A stretch of 64,000 bases of DNA from Papaver somniferum (GCF_003573695.1 NC_039359.1:186270813-186334812); one strand, 5' to 3'; counted from the stretch's first letter, positions 35,403 through 49,116 are shown. The notes: generated from the sequence alone by a model not told the origin. Numbers and translations: made by a program.

Positions 35403-35910
35403 TTAAACTTTCCATGAAGGATACTCAACCTTGCTGACTGGATATCCCAAGATCAAGGTTTCGAATGAGACAACTAATTTGTGGTAGGTAAAGGTAAACA
35501 CTATCAGAGAATTTCATTCTCTGTCCCTTCCCTATGGTTTCAATTTAAGATTGAAGTTGGGTGTAGCTGTAAACACTCTTGATGGAACTCACCTATCTGA
35601 ATGAGGAAGTGGGTCGCTTCCTATGAGAATGGAGCCGATTCTCTAGAGCATTCTGAGAAACAGGATATGTCCAGGGCCAAAATGGACAAAACAGCACGAA
35701 CTTAGCAACACTTTGAGGATATCATGCGTGGATGTTATTAGAATTACACCAAACGCTAGTAGTTCAAGACATCGCGTTCACTGTCCAGCTAGTAGTTCCG
35801 ATAACTTCTCACTAAGCAAGGTTCAAGACCTCATGGACACGTTTTCCTAAATGGTATTTTCCGTACTCTGATTTTTTGTTATTTACTGAGATTTCCATCA
35901 TGTGGGGGAT
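35403..35910 (+). other. Copia unit C 3' noncoding and polypurine tract
   Basis: Matches the 3' noncoding block of the other units but lacks about 70 bp after CCCTTCCCTATGG. Ends GTGGGGGAT before the LTR. Confidence 0.75.
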
Positions 35911-36487
35911 TGTTGGAGAAAATGAGTTATTTAATAAATATATTTTTGGTTTTGGTGTGGTTTGATCTCATGACCTGAGGGTCTAAGGATACTCACTCAT
36001 TTTTGAGTGAATGAAATGGAACCTTTAGTCCCACATTGTGGAAAACTAAAGAGGTGCTCCACTATATAACCATGTGCTCATGGATATGTTGTAAAACAAT
36101 GTGGGTGGAGGGGGTGGGGCGAAAAATACATGTTTCGACCCATGCCCATGCGCGTATACCATGCACCAAGTTCCTCTTCTACTCGTATTTATTTTTGGCA
36201 AATTTTTCTTTAGGAAATTAATTCCAAAAATATTTTCTTAGGAGTTTTATTTGTGGGAAATTCCTTTTACGAGTTTTACTTGTTTTTGAAGAAAACCAAA
36301 ATCTAACTTGATTTGCAAGTATCTCGTCCTATAAATATGACTCGAAATTCTGTTTTCAAAACATACAAGCACCGACTATCTCTAGGTCTACTTTTCTTCT
36401 TGTTCTTCTTCTTGTTTTTTGATACGGTTCTTTATATTTATTGTTTGGTACATCTGACGTTTCTTCTATTGTTGCAAGATTCCAACA
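35911..36487 (+). repeat. Copia array LTR 4 (shared by C and D)
   Basis: 577 bp, TGTTGGA to TCCAACA, directly between the polypurine tract of C and the leader of D. Confidence 0.9.
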
Positions 36488-36516
36488 ATCTTAACACATT
36501 AGTATTCCTTGTAACA

Positions 36517-39500
36517 ATGGGCAAGAACGACGTTGAAAGACCACAGAAGTTTAACGGAAAGGATTTAATGAGATGGCAATCCAAGATGTTATTTTATCTA
36601 AGCCATCATGAACTGGATTATGTACTTGTTCCATATGATGAATTGATGAATGCTCAAGCCTTAAATGAGGAGGCGATCGAGTATAACAAGAGGTGTAATT
36701 TTCTGGCGAAAAATCATATCATGAATGGTTTGGAAGATGCGATGTATGATTTTTACAAGGCTAAAGAAAATTTCAGTGTTTGTGATTTGTGGACTGCGTT
36801 AGAAGCAAAGTATCAAGCAGAGACTGCACGGAGCAAGAAATTTCTAGTGGCGAAGCTTATGGATTTCAAGATGACGAATGATAAGCATGTTTTTGATCAA
36901 TTCCTCGAATTTCAACAGATCATTAATGAGATTCTTGCTGAAGGTATGGTCATTGATGAGACGTTTCAAGTATCTGCGGTAATTGAGAAGTTACCATCTT
37001 CTTGGTCTGAGTACAAGAAAAAGCTAAGATATGAAACTGGTGAGATCAACATGGTTGAACTGGGAAAGAAAATTCAAGTGTAAGAGATGTTATGCACCAA
37101 GGACAAGAACGTGTCTGCTACAAGGGACATGAGTAACAAAGCTCATATGACTGAACACAGATCTTCCAAAACTGGAAAAGGTGAGAGTAACAATCGTAAC
37201 TCTAAGCGTGGTCCTCCCAAAAAAGGTATGTTTCGAAAACCAGACTCTAGCATTACTAAAATTAAGGGTGCTTGTTATGCGTGTGGAGTTACTGGCCATA
37301 TGGCAAGTCACTGTAGACATCGTAAGGACAAGAAGGATAATGCTAACTTGGTTGAATAGAACAAGGACGAGATTTATGCTATAGTGTCTGAAGTTAATTT
37401 GGTGACCAATGTGATGGACTGGTGGGTAGACTCTGGAGCTACCGAGCATGTTTGTGGGAACATAGACCTGTTCATATCCTACCAGAGGGTAGGGGAAGGC
37501 GAGAAACTCTATATGGGTAACTCATCTGCATCAGAGGTTGCAGGAAAAGGAAAGGTCGGCCTGAAGCTCACATCTGGCAAGACTCTCACATTGAATGAAG
37601 TTCTTCATATTCCAGACATCTGCAAAAATCTTGTTTCTTGTTCTGTTTTAGATGATAAGGGTTTTAAAGTTTCAATTGAGTCTGGAGAACTTATAGTAAC
37701 TAAGGGCAATGATTATGTGGGTAAGGGTTATAAGACTGGGGGTCTTTATAAACTTAATGTGACCTGTCCTGAAGTGACATTGAATGGTTCTTCTGCTTAT
37801 ATGTGTGTGTCATCGAATTTTTGGCATGGTAGACTTGGTCATGTAAATTACAAATCAATGCATAAACTGGCTAGCGTCGGCTGCATACCCAAATTCACTT
37901 TAGATAAATGTCATAAGTGTGAGATTTGCATAGAATCCAAGCATATTAAGAAATCATTCAGTAAAAATGTCCAGAGAAACACTAAACCCTTATATTTAAT
38001 CCATTCAGACCTAGTTGACATGAAGTCAGTTCAAACTAGAGGTGGTAAGAAATGGTTTGTCACTTTTATAGATGATTGTACGAGGTACTGTCATGTTTAT
38101 TTGCTTAGAGGGAAGGACGATGCCTTAGAATCCTTTAAGATATAAAAATGTGAAGTTGAAAACCAATTGAATGCTACCATTAAAACTTTTAGTTCTGACC
38201 GTGGTGGTGAATATGAAATTCCTATTGGAAATTTCTGCGAAGAACATGGCATAATACATGAAACTACAGACCCTTATTCACCTCAATCCAATGGTGTAGC
38301 TGAACGTATGAACCGTACCCTTAAGGATATGATGAATGCCATGTTGATTAGTTCAGTATTACCTTCGAACTTGTGGGGGGAGGCTATCCTCTCATCCAAT
38401 TACATCCTGAACAGAGTACCCTTTAAAGGATCAGATAAAAGTCCATATGAGTTATGGAAAGGTAGACAGCCATCTTATGCTTACTTCAAAGTGTGGGGGT
38501 GCTTGGAAAAGGTGGCCATCCCTCCTCCTAAGATAAGACCCAAAACCGTTGATTGTGTTTTTATAAGGTATCCTGAGCATTCTAGTGCTCATAATTTTAT
38601 GGTTGTGAGTTCTGAAATTTTTTACATGGGGTTGAATACTATCATGGAGTCTAGGGATGTTGAGTTCTTTGAGAATGTATTTCCTATGAAACGTGATTCT
38701 CGAAAGAGATGTTTAGATGATCCCCTAGAATTTTCGTCAACCAGTCAGTCATTACCTTTAGAGGAAGATGAACCAGAAATAGAACCTAGAAGAGGTAAAA
38801 GGGTTAAAACTAAGAAAACCTATCCTGGTTGCATTACATACCTAGCCGAGTCTGATCCTCAGACTTATAAAGAAGCCATGACTTGTACTGAAGCTCCGTG
38901 GTGGAAAGAAGCTTCAATTATTGAAATGGATTTCATTCGAGAAAACGGTACTTTTGAACTTGTATATTAACCTCCAAGGTCTAAGGTCATAGGTTGTAAA
39001 TGGATTTTCAAGAGAAAACGTAATATAAATGGAATTATTGAAAAATACAAGGCTAGGTTGGTAGGGAAAGGATATAAACAGATAGAAGGTATAGATTTAT
39101 TTGATACATATTCACCAGTGAGTAGAATTAGCTCCATTAGGATGTTAATTGCTATAGCTTATGTCCATAACCTACAGATACATCAGATGGATGTAAAGAC
39201 AGCGTTTTTGAATGGTGAATTGGATGAATAAATCTATATGGAACAACCCGAAGTCTTTGTAGTTCAAGGTTGTGAAAAGAAAGTTTGTAAACTGAAGAAA
39301 TCTTTGTATGGATTGAAACAAGCACCTAAACAGTGGCATGAGAAATTTGATCATGTGATGATTTCTAGTGGTTTTAGAATTAATGAATCTGATAAGTGTG
39401 TTTATACTAAACTTTTCAAGGATGCCTGTGTGATTGTATGCTTGTATGTTGATGATATGCTTATACTAGGTACAAACATGGATGTTATTAATACCACTAA

Positions 39501-40392
39501 GAAACTGTTGAATGAGAACTTTGACATGAAAGACTTAGGCCCCGCTGATGTCATATTAGGGATGAAGGTTAGAAAAAAACTTAATGGCTATAGTCTGAGT
39601 CAGTCTCATTATGTCGAATCCATACTTAAAAAATATAATCAGTTTGATTGTAAACCTGTTTGCACTCCATATAATTCTTCTTGCAAACTCATGAAGAATA
39701 AGGGTGTAGGTGTTAACCAACTTGAATACTCGAGAGTCATAGGAAGTCTGATGTATTTGATGAATTGTACGAGACCAGATATTGCTTATGTTGTGAGTAG
39801 GTTAACCAAGTATACTTGTAATCCAGGGACGAAACATTGGGATGCACTTATTAGAGTGCTAAAGTACTTGGAGTACACAATGTCCTTTTGTTTAAATTAG
39901 GAAGGGTATCCGGTCGTCCTTGAGGGATTTTGAGATGCAAACTGGATAGCAAACTCAGAGGGGTCTAAGTCTACGAGTGGATATGTGTTCACTCTAGCAG
40001 GTGCGTCTGTATCTTGGAAGAGTTCCAAACAGACATGTATAGCTCGCTCAACTATGGAGTCAGAGTTTATTGCGTTAGAGAAAACAGGAGAGGAGGCCGA
40101 ATGGATAAGAAACTTTTTAGAAGATATTCCTCTCTGGCATAGGCCCGTGCCAGTTATATCTATACATTGTGACAACAAATCTGCAATAGGTAGAGCAAAG
40201 AATAGCTGCTATAATGGAAAGTCTATACATATGCGTAGAAGACATGATTCTTTGAAATTATTAATCTCAACAGGTGTTATTTCCATAGATTGGACAAGGT
40301 CCAAGGAGAATATCGCGGACCCTTTGACGAAAGGTTTGTCCAAGGAGATAGTTAGTAAAGCATCAAAGGGGATGGGGCTTAGGCTCGAATAA
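36517..40392 (+). pseudogene. Copia unit D gag-pol, nonsense only
   Basis: One frame of 1,291 codons without frameshifts, broken by seven nonsense codons at 37081, 37357, 38143, 38968, 39229, 39898 and 39931. Most are one-base changes from the codon in the sister units (for example GAA to TAA, TAC to TAG, TGC to TGA). CCHC knuckle, DSGATEH protease (K to E against the others), integrase residues and YVDD (39445-39456) are all present. Shared variants with C, such as KHVFD and MGLNTIMES, group C and D. Confidence 0.9.
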
Positions 40393-40965
40393 TTAAACTT
40401 GCCATGAAGGATACTCAACCTTGCTGACTGGAGATCCCAAGATCAAGGTTTCGAATGAGACAACTAAATTGTGGTGGGTAAAGGTAAACACTATCACAGA
40501 ATTTCATTCTCTGTCCCTTCCCTATGGTGTTGATGTGATAGTGTGACTGCATGTGGAGGATGACTTTTAATTAAGTCTTAATGAGTTCTATAGTTTCAAT
40601 TTAAGATTGAAGTGGGGTGTAGCATTAAACACTCTTGATGGAACACACATATCTGAATGAGGAAGTGGGTCGCTTCCTATGAGAATGGAGCCGATTCTCT
40701 AGAGCATTCTGAGAAACATGATATGTCTAGGGCCAAAATGGACAAAACGGCACGAACTTAGTAACACTTGGAAGATATCATGCATGGATGTTATTAGAAT
40801 TACACCAAACTTTAGCAGTTCAAGACTCGCGTTCACTGTCGAGCTAGTAGTTCCGATAACTTCTCACTAAGCAAGGTTCAAGACCTCATGGACACCTTTG
40901 CCTAAATGGTATTTTCCGTACTATGATTTTTCGTTATTTACCGAGATTTCATTCATGTGGGGGAT
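40393..40965 (+). other. Copia unit D 3' noncoding and polypurine tract
   Basis: About 570 bp of the shared 3' block, ending GTGGGGGAT before LTR 5. Confidence 0.75.
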
Positions 40966-41539
40966 TGTTGGAGAAAATGAGTTATTTAATAAATGGATTT
41001 TTGGTTTTGGTGTGGTTTGATCTCATGACCTGAGGGTCTAAGGATACTCACTCATTTTTGAGTGAATGAAATGGAACCTTTAGTCCCACAAATTGGAAAA
41101 GTAAAGAGGTGCTACACTATATAACCATGTGCTCATGGATATGTTGTAAAACAATGTGGGTGGAGCGGGTGGGGCGAAAAATACATGTTTCGACCCATGT
41201 CCATGCGCGTATACCATGCACCAAGTTCCTCTTCTACTCGTATTTATTTTTGGCGAATTTTTCTTTAGGAAATTAATTCCAAAAATATTTTCTTAAGAGT
41301 TTTATTTGTGGGAAATTCCTTTTATGAGTTTTACTTGTTTTTGAAGAAAACCAAAACCTAACTTGATTTGCAAGTATATCATCCTATAAATATGACTCGA
41401 AATTCTGTTTTCAAAACATACAAGAAGCGACTATCTCTAGGTCTACTTTTCTTCTTCTTCTTCTTGTTTTTTGATACGGTTCTTTATATTTATTGTTTGG
41501 TACATCTGACGTTTATTCTATTGTTGCAAGATTCCAACA
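40966..41539 (+). repeat. Copia array LTR 5 (shared by D and E)
   Basis: 574 bp with the standard TGTTGGA and TCCAACA ends. It lies 5,055 bp after LTR 4, which sets the unit length of the array. Confidence 0.9.
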
Positions 41540-41568
41540 ATCTTAACACATTAGTATTCCTTGTAACA

Positions 41569-43514
41569 ATGGGCAAGAACGACGTTGAAAGACCACAGAA
41601 GTTTAATGGAAAGGATTTCAAGAGATGGCAATCCAAGATGCTATTTTATCTAAGCCATCATGAACTGGATTATGTACTTGTTCCATATGATGAATTGATA
41701 AATAATGAAGCCTTAACTGAGGAGGCGATCGAGTATAACAAGAGGTGTAATTTTCTGGCGAAAAATCATATCATGAATGGTTTGGAAGATGCGATGTATA
41801 ATTTTTACAATGCTAAAGAAAATTTCAGTGCTTATGATTTGTGGACTTCGTTAGAAGCAAAGTATCTAACGGAGACTGCAGGGAGCAAGAAATATCTAGT
41901 GGCGAAGTTTATGGACTTCAAGATGACGAATGATAAGCCCGTTGTTGATCAATTCCTCAAATTTCAACAGATCATTAATGAGATTCTTACTGAAGGTATG
42001 GTCATTGATGAGACGTTTCAAATATCTGCGGTAATTGAGAATTTACCATCTTCTTGGTCTGGGTACAAGAAAAAGCTAAGACATGAAATTGGCGAGATCA
42101 CCATGGTTGAATTGGGAAATAAAATTCAAGTGAAAGAGATGTTTTGCACCAAGGAAAAGAACGTGTCTTCTGCAAGGGACATGAGTAACAAAGCTCATAT
42201 GACTGAACACAGATCTTCCAAAGATGGAATAGGTGAGAGTAACAATCGTAACTCTAAGAGTGGTCCTCCCAAGAAAGGTATGTTTCGAAAACTAGAGTCT
42301 AGCATTACTAAAATTAAGTTTGCTTGTTATGTGTGTGGAGTTATTGGCCATATGGAAGTTCACTGTAGACATCGTAAGGACAAGAAGGATAATGCTAACT
42401 TGGTTGAAAAGAACAAGGACGAGTTTTCTGCTGAAGTGTCTGAAGTTAATTTGGTGACCAATGTGATGGACTGGTGGGTAGACTCTGGAGCTACCAAGCA
42501 TGTTTGTGGGAACCGAGACCTGTTCACCTCCTACCAGAGGGTAGGGGAAGGCGAGAAACTCTATATGGGTAACTCATATGCATCAGAGGTTGCAGGAAAA
42601 GGAAAGGTCGGCCTGAAGCTCACATCTGGCAAGACTCTCATATTGAATGAAGTTCTTCATGTTCCAGACATCTGCAAAAATCTTGTTTCTTGTTCTGTTT
42701 TAGATGATAAGGGTTTAAAGTTTCAATTGAGTCTGGAAAACTTATAGTAACTAAGGGAAATGATGATGTGGGTAAGGGTTATAAGACTGGGGGTCTTTAT
42801 AAACTTAATGTAACCTGTCCTGAAGTGAAATTGAATGATTCTTCTGCTTACATGTGTGTGTTATCGAATGTTTGGCATGGTAGACTTGGTCATGTAAATT
42901 ACAAATCAATGCATAAACTGGCTAGCGTAGGATGCATACCCAAATTCACTTTAGTTAAAATTCATAAGTGTGAGATTTGCATAGAATCTAAGCATGCTAA
43001 GAAATCATTCAGTAAGAATGTCCAGAGAAATCATTCAGTGTGAGCTAAACCATTCAGAACTTGTAGACATGAATTCAGTTCAAACTAGAGGTGGTAAGAA
43101 ATGGTTTGTCACTTATATAGATGATTGTACGAGGTACTGTCATGTTTATTTGCTTAGAGGGAAGGACGATGCCTTAGAAGCCTTTAAGATATATAAACGT
43201 GAAGTTGAAAACCAATTGAATGCTAACACTAAAACTTTTAGGTCTGACCGTGGTGGTGAATATGAAATTCCTATTGGAAATTTCTGCGAAGAACATGGCA
43301 TAATACATGAAACTACAACCCCTTATTCACCTCAATCCAATGGTGTAGCTGAACGTAAGAACCGTACCCTTAAGGATATGATGAATGCCATGTTGATTAG
43401 TTCAGGATTACCTTCGAACTTGTGGGGGGAGGCTATCCTCTCAGCCAATTACATCCTGAACAAAAAACCCTTTAAAGGATCAGATAAAACTCCATATGAG
43501 TTATGGAAAGGTAG
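41569..43514 (+). pseudogene. Copia unit E gag-pol, 5' part
   Basis: From [12 protein letters not shown] the frame is open through gag, an intact knuckle ([14 protein letters not shown]) and DSGATKH protease to about 42712. There a lost T (GGGTTTAAAG for GGGTTTTAAAG) shifts the frame, with a stop at 42747. Near 43020-43050 the AKKSFSKNVQRN region is rearranged: AATCATTCAG is repeated and some sequence is lost. The integrase core follows to WKGRQ at about 43514, where the E2 insertion begins. The rest continues at 55944. Confidence 0.85.
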
Positions 43515-43519
43515 ACAAC
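43515..43519 (+). repeat. Target duplication left of E2 complex
   Basis: ACAAC directly before the LTR start TGATAG; the same five bases follow the last LTR at 55939-55943. Across the gap the Copia reading joins smoothly at this pentamer. Confidence 0.85.
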
Positions 43520-44737
43520 TGATAGATACATTTTTGTGTCTGAATTGTCCTCAGTGTCTCTATTGCTAGTGCTTGATTTTACACTTATTATGGTGTTTTT
43601 ATGTTTGTGTAGGTGATTTTGGAGAAATACACTTGTGTGGAAAAAGTTGCTCAAAAAGTGTTATTTGGACCCCTGGAGGACATTTGTTATACTGACCCCA
43701 TATTTGGCTAAGGGGCACCCAAGGTTATGTGTAGCCAAAATTCATCCTCAACACCCAAATTCATCCTCAACACCCATTTTCTATCGGCACCCCCACTCTG
43801 GTTAGGGGGCCACCCTTCTTCTTCATTTGAATTCGAAAAATTGCGGGAAAGAATGACTAGAAGAACAACAAATTTTTGGTTCGAGTTTTGGGAGGATTTA
43901 GCGAGACTCAATGGCTGGGTCTGCAGGGGAAGACTTGATTGGGTTTATCAGGCTTGGTAAAGGCCTTTGGTTTGGTTGAATTTGGTTAGATAAACCGAGA
44001 GAAGGAAACAGAGTTCCACGGGTTTTAGTCAGTCCATTCCGAGTTCTGTGTGTGTGATCGAGAGATTTTCTTGTGCCTGCTCATGTTATACCACTTCTGG
44101 ATAATGAATCAACGTGTTGGATGTCTTATGTCACGAGAAAACAACATATGGAGTTAAATCTGGGAAGAAAATATTCCCGATAATATTTTTCTTCAAAGCC
44201 GAGTAATGGAAGATTATATGCAGTTATGATGGGAGATTTGGGCACAGTGAGGTTATATAAGTCGTTGACGGTCAGTAGATGGGTTACGGAGAGTTGGGGG
44301 AAGGATTTGGAACATCATAGAGGCGAAACACGATCACCAGAGAAAACTGCTGCTGTTGCTGCCATTGAAGAACACGAAGAACATTGACCCACAGAAGCAG
44401 TCGTTTCTCCTACAGTATTTGCGACTGCTCAGCGACAGTCTTATAGCTACAGTAACAGTGACACATCCTCTGTATCGTTCTTTCCAGTTTGTAACACTTA
44501 TAACTGTTGCAAACCCGGTTATTATTATTTCTCCCATTTCATCATTTGTACACCACCTTTGAGCAATAAGAAATGAATTTTGAGCGTGTTTTCCTAATGA
44601 TGAGCGAACCCCCATCCTCTGGGGCGAAGGAGAAAGCTAATTCACCAATGAAAAGTGGTAATCTCTAACTTATGCAATTATTATATGATTATTTGCCTAG
44701 ATAAATAAATTGATAAAATGGTTTTTGTTAAACAACA
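43520..44737 (+). repeat. E2 complex LTR 1, 3'-truncated
   Basis: Starts TGATAGATACATTTTTG. It follows LTR 3 closely, including a doubled CAAATTCATCC segment near 43735-43770, up to TTGTTAAACA, then breaks into ACTCCGCCGCTAGG, which is 3' noncoding sequence (compare 30485). The ACAAC/AAACA overlap suggests a microhomology deletion. Confidence 0.75.
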
Positions 44738-44856
44738 CTCCGCCGCTAGGGCCACCTAGCGGTTTAACGGCTTGCTGCACGTGCTAAGTGTAATCATTTT
44801 TATTTTTCTAGATTAGATTTGCTCGAGGACTAGCAAATAATAAGTTTGGGGGTATT
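44738..44856 (+). other. Remnant of Athila 3' noncoding end
   Basis: 120 bp matching the end of the internal regions of E0 and E1: CCGCTAGGGCCACCTAGCGG, GCTCGAGGACTAGCAAATAA and the GTTTGGGGGTATT polypurine tract. Confidence 0.7.
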
Positions 44857-46378
44857 TGATAGACACATTTTTGTGTCTGAATTTTCCTCAGTGTCTCTAT
44901 TGCTAGTGCTTGATTGTGTACTTATTATGGTGTTTTTATGTTTGTGTAGGTGTTTTTGGAGAAATACACTTGTGTGGAAAAAGTTGCTCAAAAAGTGCTA
45001 TTTGGACCGCTGGAGGACATTTGCTATATGGACCCCATATTTGGCTAAGGGGCACCCAAGGTTATGCGTAGCCCAAATTCATCCACAACACCCATTTTTT
45101 ATCGGCACCCCCACTCTGGTTAGGGGGCCACCCTTCTTCATTTGAATTCGAAAAATTACGGGAAAGAATGACCAGAAGAACAACAAATTTCTGGTTCGAG
45201 TTTTGGGAGGATTTAACGAGACTCAATGGCTGGGTCTGCATGGGAAGACTTGATTGGGTTTATCATGCTTGGTAAAGGCCTTTGGTTCGGTTGAATTTGG
45301 TTAGATAAACCGAGAGAAGGAAACAGAGTGCCACGGGTTTTAGTCAGTCCATTCTGATTTATGTGTGTGTGATCGAGAGATTTTCTTGTGCCTGCTCCAT
45401 GTTATACGACTTCTGGATGATGACTCAACGTGTTGGGTGTCTTATGTCACGAGAAAACATCATGTGGAGTTAAATCTGGGAAGAAAATATTCCCGAGAAT
45501 ATTTTTCTTCAAAGCCGAGTAATGGAAGATTATATGCAGTTATGATGGGAGATTTGGGCGCAGTGAGGTTATATAAGTCGTTGAGGGTCAGTAGATGGAT
45601 TACGGAGAGTTGGGGGAAGGCTTTGGAACATCATAGAGGCGAAATACGATCACCAGAGAAAACTGCTGCTGCTGCTGCCATTGAAGAACACGAAGAACAT
45701 TGACCCACAGAAGCAGTCGTTTCTTCTACAGTATTTGCGACTGCTCAGCGACAGTCTTATAGCTACAGTAACAGTGACACATCCTATGTATCGTTCTTTC
45801 CAGTTTGTAACACTTATAACTGTTGCAAACCCGGTTATTATTGTTTCTCCCATTTCATCATTTGTACATCACCTTTGAACAATAAGAAATGAACTTTGAG
45901 CGTGTTTTCCCAATGATTAGCTAAACCCCATCCTCCAAGGCAATGGATGAAGCTATCTATGCATGAATGACTGGTAACAATTTTATTTTCTCTAATTTAT
46001 AATTCATTCAATCACCGCTTTTACGGAGTTCTAAATGTTCACATAATTTTCTTAATTACTTGTGATTCAATTTGATAGATTATACTTTGTTTAATTGATT
46101 GATAGTCCATTCTTAGGGAATACAATTAATATTTGGGAATATGTTTGATTATGTGTGAATTAAAAAATAAAGGACTTAAAGGATAGTTAGAGTTTTGAAA
46201 CATATTTTTTATCGTTCATTCATGTGTAATAGTGGAATCTAGTGTCTTGGTTACTTTTAATATCTTGAAATCAATTTTGCAATAAGTTTTCTATTTTTAA
46301 GTTTTATAAGTCTAAAATCTTTTGCTTTCACAAGTCCCAACGAACTTATTACTACAACATCATTGAAAAATATCATCA
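44857..46378 (+). repeat. E2 LTR 2
   Basis: 1,522 bp, TGATAGACAC to TATCATCA. A TATATAAG box is at 45570-45577. The first two thirds match LTR 3, but from about 45950 it diverges strongly (GATGAAGCTATC... versus GAGGAAGCTAATTC... in LTR 1 and 3), so the last third has a different origin. Confidence 0.8.
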
Positions 46379-46383
46379 ATTTT

Positions 46384-46401
46384 TGGCGCCGCCGACGCGG
46401 A
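46384..46401 (+). other. E2 primer binding site, mutated
   Basis: TGGCGCCGCCGACGCGGA, in the same position as the E1 site. Three differences from the E1 version weaken pairing with tRNA-Asp. Confidence 0.7.
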
Positions 46402-47511
46402 CTTGTCTTTAGGCTAGAGTTTTTAGTTTGTTTTTTTAGGTTTTTATTTGTTTTTCATTTTTATTTTATTTGTTCTTATTTACGTTTCTGGGTTTTTGTC
46501 TTTTCCTTATAGATTTTGGAATTTGGAGCGAAAGAAAAATTTGCCAAAGCTTTTGGTGAATACTTAAAGATTTGGAGTAAAAGCAAAGCGAAAGGAGCGA
46601 AAGAAAAGGAGAATAAAAATTAATTAAAAAAAAAGAGAAAGAGAGACAAAAAAATTTTATTTTTTTTTAGAATTTCTTTTAGATTATCTTTTTCTTTTGG
46701 ACTTTATCTTTAGACTGTGGACTTTGGGACTTTATTTATTTATTTTTTAAACCCTACGGAAGGGTAGTTTAAATATCAACTATTTACAAAGAAAGACGGC
46801 GATTACGATATCGCCTCGGCCCCTCGGGTTCGTACATGACATAGGAGTCGTGGCCCGAGTCGACTTCAGCGGTTCATCCTTCGTCTGGTACGGGAGGTAA
46901 GTTTGTCGAAACACTCGCGAATCTCCTGTCAGCGAGTTACTGTATTCCTTCGTTTGCATATATGCTGAGGATTTGAAAACGGCTGCTTTAATTTCCTAGT
47001 AAAGGGAAAGGACTGGCCATACAAGATAAGGGTTGGGATTTCATCACCGTTCCCTTCTTGCCCGCCTTAGGAAAACGAAACCAAACGCGAACCTAAGCCT
47101 AAAATTTGACTAGATCGAGACCTATAGGGTGATGATCTTAATAGGAAAGTCATTCGAAAAATATTGGTTACTCTTTTAAGCATGCTTCAAAGTTCATGAT
47201 GGTTTCTGTGAGTTGAATACGCCGCCTTGTAACGCCGGTGATGCCTTGGGTATCAAAGCTCCATTGAGTTTCCCTCGTCTCGATTCAACTTACTTAAAAT
47301 CGGATTGATTCCAGAGGGGTTTGCTTAAATTATAACGAATTCCCTTTCGAAGGATTAGAAGCTGGTCTAGAAACAATCTAAGTGGATCCATCATGCTTTT
47401 TGTTTGCTAGAAATCAGTAGGTTTGTTGTGGTGGAGTCAGCCTTGTTTGTGTTTGCATAGAACTTCCCTTCCTTTTAGCATTTCTTTCTTTATATTTTGT
47501 TTTTCTAGTGT
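46402..47511 (+). other. E2 untranslated leader
   Basis: About 1.1 kb, same position and shared blocks as in E1: CCCTACGGAAGGGT, CGGGAGGTAAG, CACTCGCGAATC and TTGGGTATCAAAGCTCC. No gene seen. Confidence 0.6.
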
Positions 47512-49116
47512 ATGCCCAAGGTTATTAAAGAGCGGGCTTGGAAAAGAAATACTCTAGGTCGTTTGATTAGTGATAAACCTAGTAGTTCTTCTTGTGAAAG
47601 CGGGGATCTCGAAGACTCTTCTTTTGAGAGGCCTGTTCTTGGAAACTTCAGTTTTGAGAATCCGTCTCTTCGTGAGGAAAATACCCCTAGTACTTCAGTT
47701 GTGCCAGCGATGGCAACTTTGAAAGATTACATGTTCCCAACTAGGTCCACCCGAGCTTCGTGCATTAAATTGCCAGACACTACGCCTAATATCGAGATAA
47801 AACCTAGTATTCTTCAGATTATCCCTATATTCTTAGGGAAAGATGATGAGAAATCTTATTTTCATATTAGGAACTTTGAGGAAATTTGTGGGACGGTTAG
47901 AATAAAATACCTTACTGATGAAGTCTTGAAACTTAAGATGTTTCCCTTTTCCTTAAGAGATAAACCCAAGACCTGGCTGAACAACCTACCATCTGAATCC
48001 ATTGAAACATGGCAGGAACTTATTGATGCTTTCTATATGAAATTCTACCCTAAGCATAAAACTGCGTCTGTTAGGCAGAAAATTAGTGCTATTGTGCAAC
48101 AAGAGGGAGAGTCTCTTTATAGATTCTTAGAGAGATTCAATAATCTCCTATCCCAGTGTCCTCACCATAGATTTGACAAGATGAAACTCGTAGAGATTAT
48201 TTATGATGGTTTAGACTATTCAACCAAAGCCACGGTTGAGTTTATGTGTGCTGGTGAGTTCACTAGTAAAAGTGCTGATGATGCTTTTACCTTCTTAGGA
48301 GCTGTCGCTGAAAAATCCCAACAGTGGGAGTCTTGTGTTGAACCCCCCAAAAGACTCTTGGTCAATATAAGTAGCACCAATGTGGTAGATACAAGCTTCG
48401 GGTCTGATGCTAAGTTTGTTGCTTTGTCTATAAGGTTAGAAGCTTTGGAATTGAATCATCCTAAACATAGGTCTCTTGTTGAACCTGATGATAGGTTTAG
48501 AGACTCTCAAGTGTCTAGTTGTGGAGTAGAACCCAATAACTCGTTTTGGGAAGGTCAGGTTAGTGAAGAGAAAGCTCATGCTTTCTATAACAATTCTAGG
48601 TTTGAGAACCGTCAGAAGTTTGACCCGTACTCAGAGACTTACAACCCTGGTTGGAGAAACCATCCTAATTTTTCTTGGTCTAAGGGTCAGAATCAAGGAC
48701 AATCTAGTAATTCTTAGCCTCCCCCAGGTTTTGGTTATGCTAAGAACTCTTCAGGTCAACCCCAGTTTCAGAATGAGAAAAAGATCTCCACCTTAGAAGA
48801 AACCCTTACTATGTTAGCAAAGAACCATGAGATGTTATCAAAGAACCACTATGGTTTTCAAGAAGAAACTAGGCAGAATTTTAAGAAAAATTCCCAGTCT
48901 CTTGCTAACTTAGAACTTCAAGTTAGCCAAATAGCTAAGTTTCTTAGTGAAAGCGAAGATGGAAGATTCCCTAGTCAAACTGATCCTAACCCTAAAGGAG
49001 AGAAATCGTACAATCATGTGAATTCTATAACAACCCTTAGGAGTGGAAAGAAAGTTGACAATAAGGTAGCCATGCCTGATAGTAAACATGATGTAGTTCA
49101 CCCTTCTGAGCCATAA
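47512..49116 (+). pseudogene. E2 gag
   Basis: Starts MPKVIKERAWKRNTLGRL. The retrotransposon gag domain (FLGKDDEKSYFHIRNFEEI, GESLYRFLERFNNLLSQCPHH) is followed by YNPGWRNHPNFSW. It is one continuous frame with TAG at 48715-48717 and TAA at 49114-49116; no frameshift before the RT. Relative to E1 it has extra spacer residues between gag and the YNPGW block. Confidence 0.85.

Noticed and set aside
42292..42501. Minus-strand frames opposite Copia gag and RNase H in every unit
   Set aside because: They are antisense shadows that repeat because the units repeat, and have no motifs of their own.
44334..44615. Minus-strand 93-codon frame and similar frames in each E2 LTR
   Set aside because: They lie in LTR noncoding sequence and recur only because the LTRs are copies.
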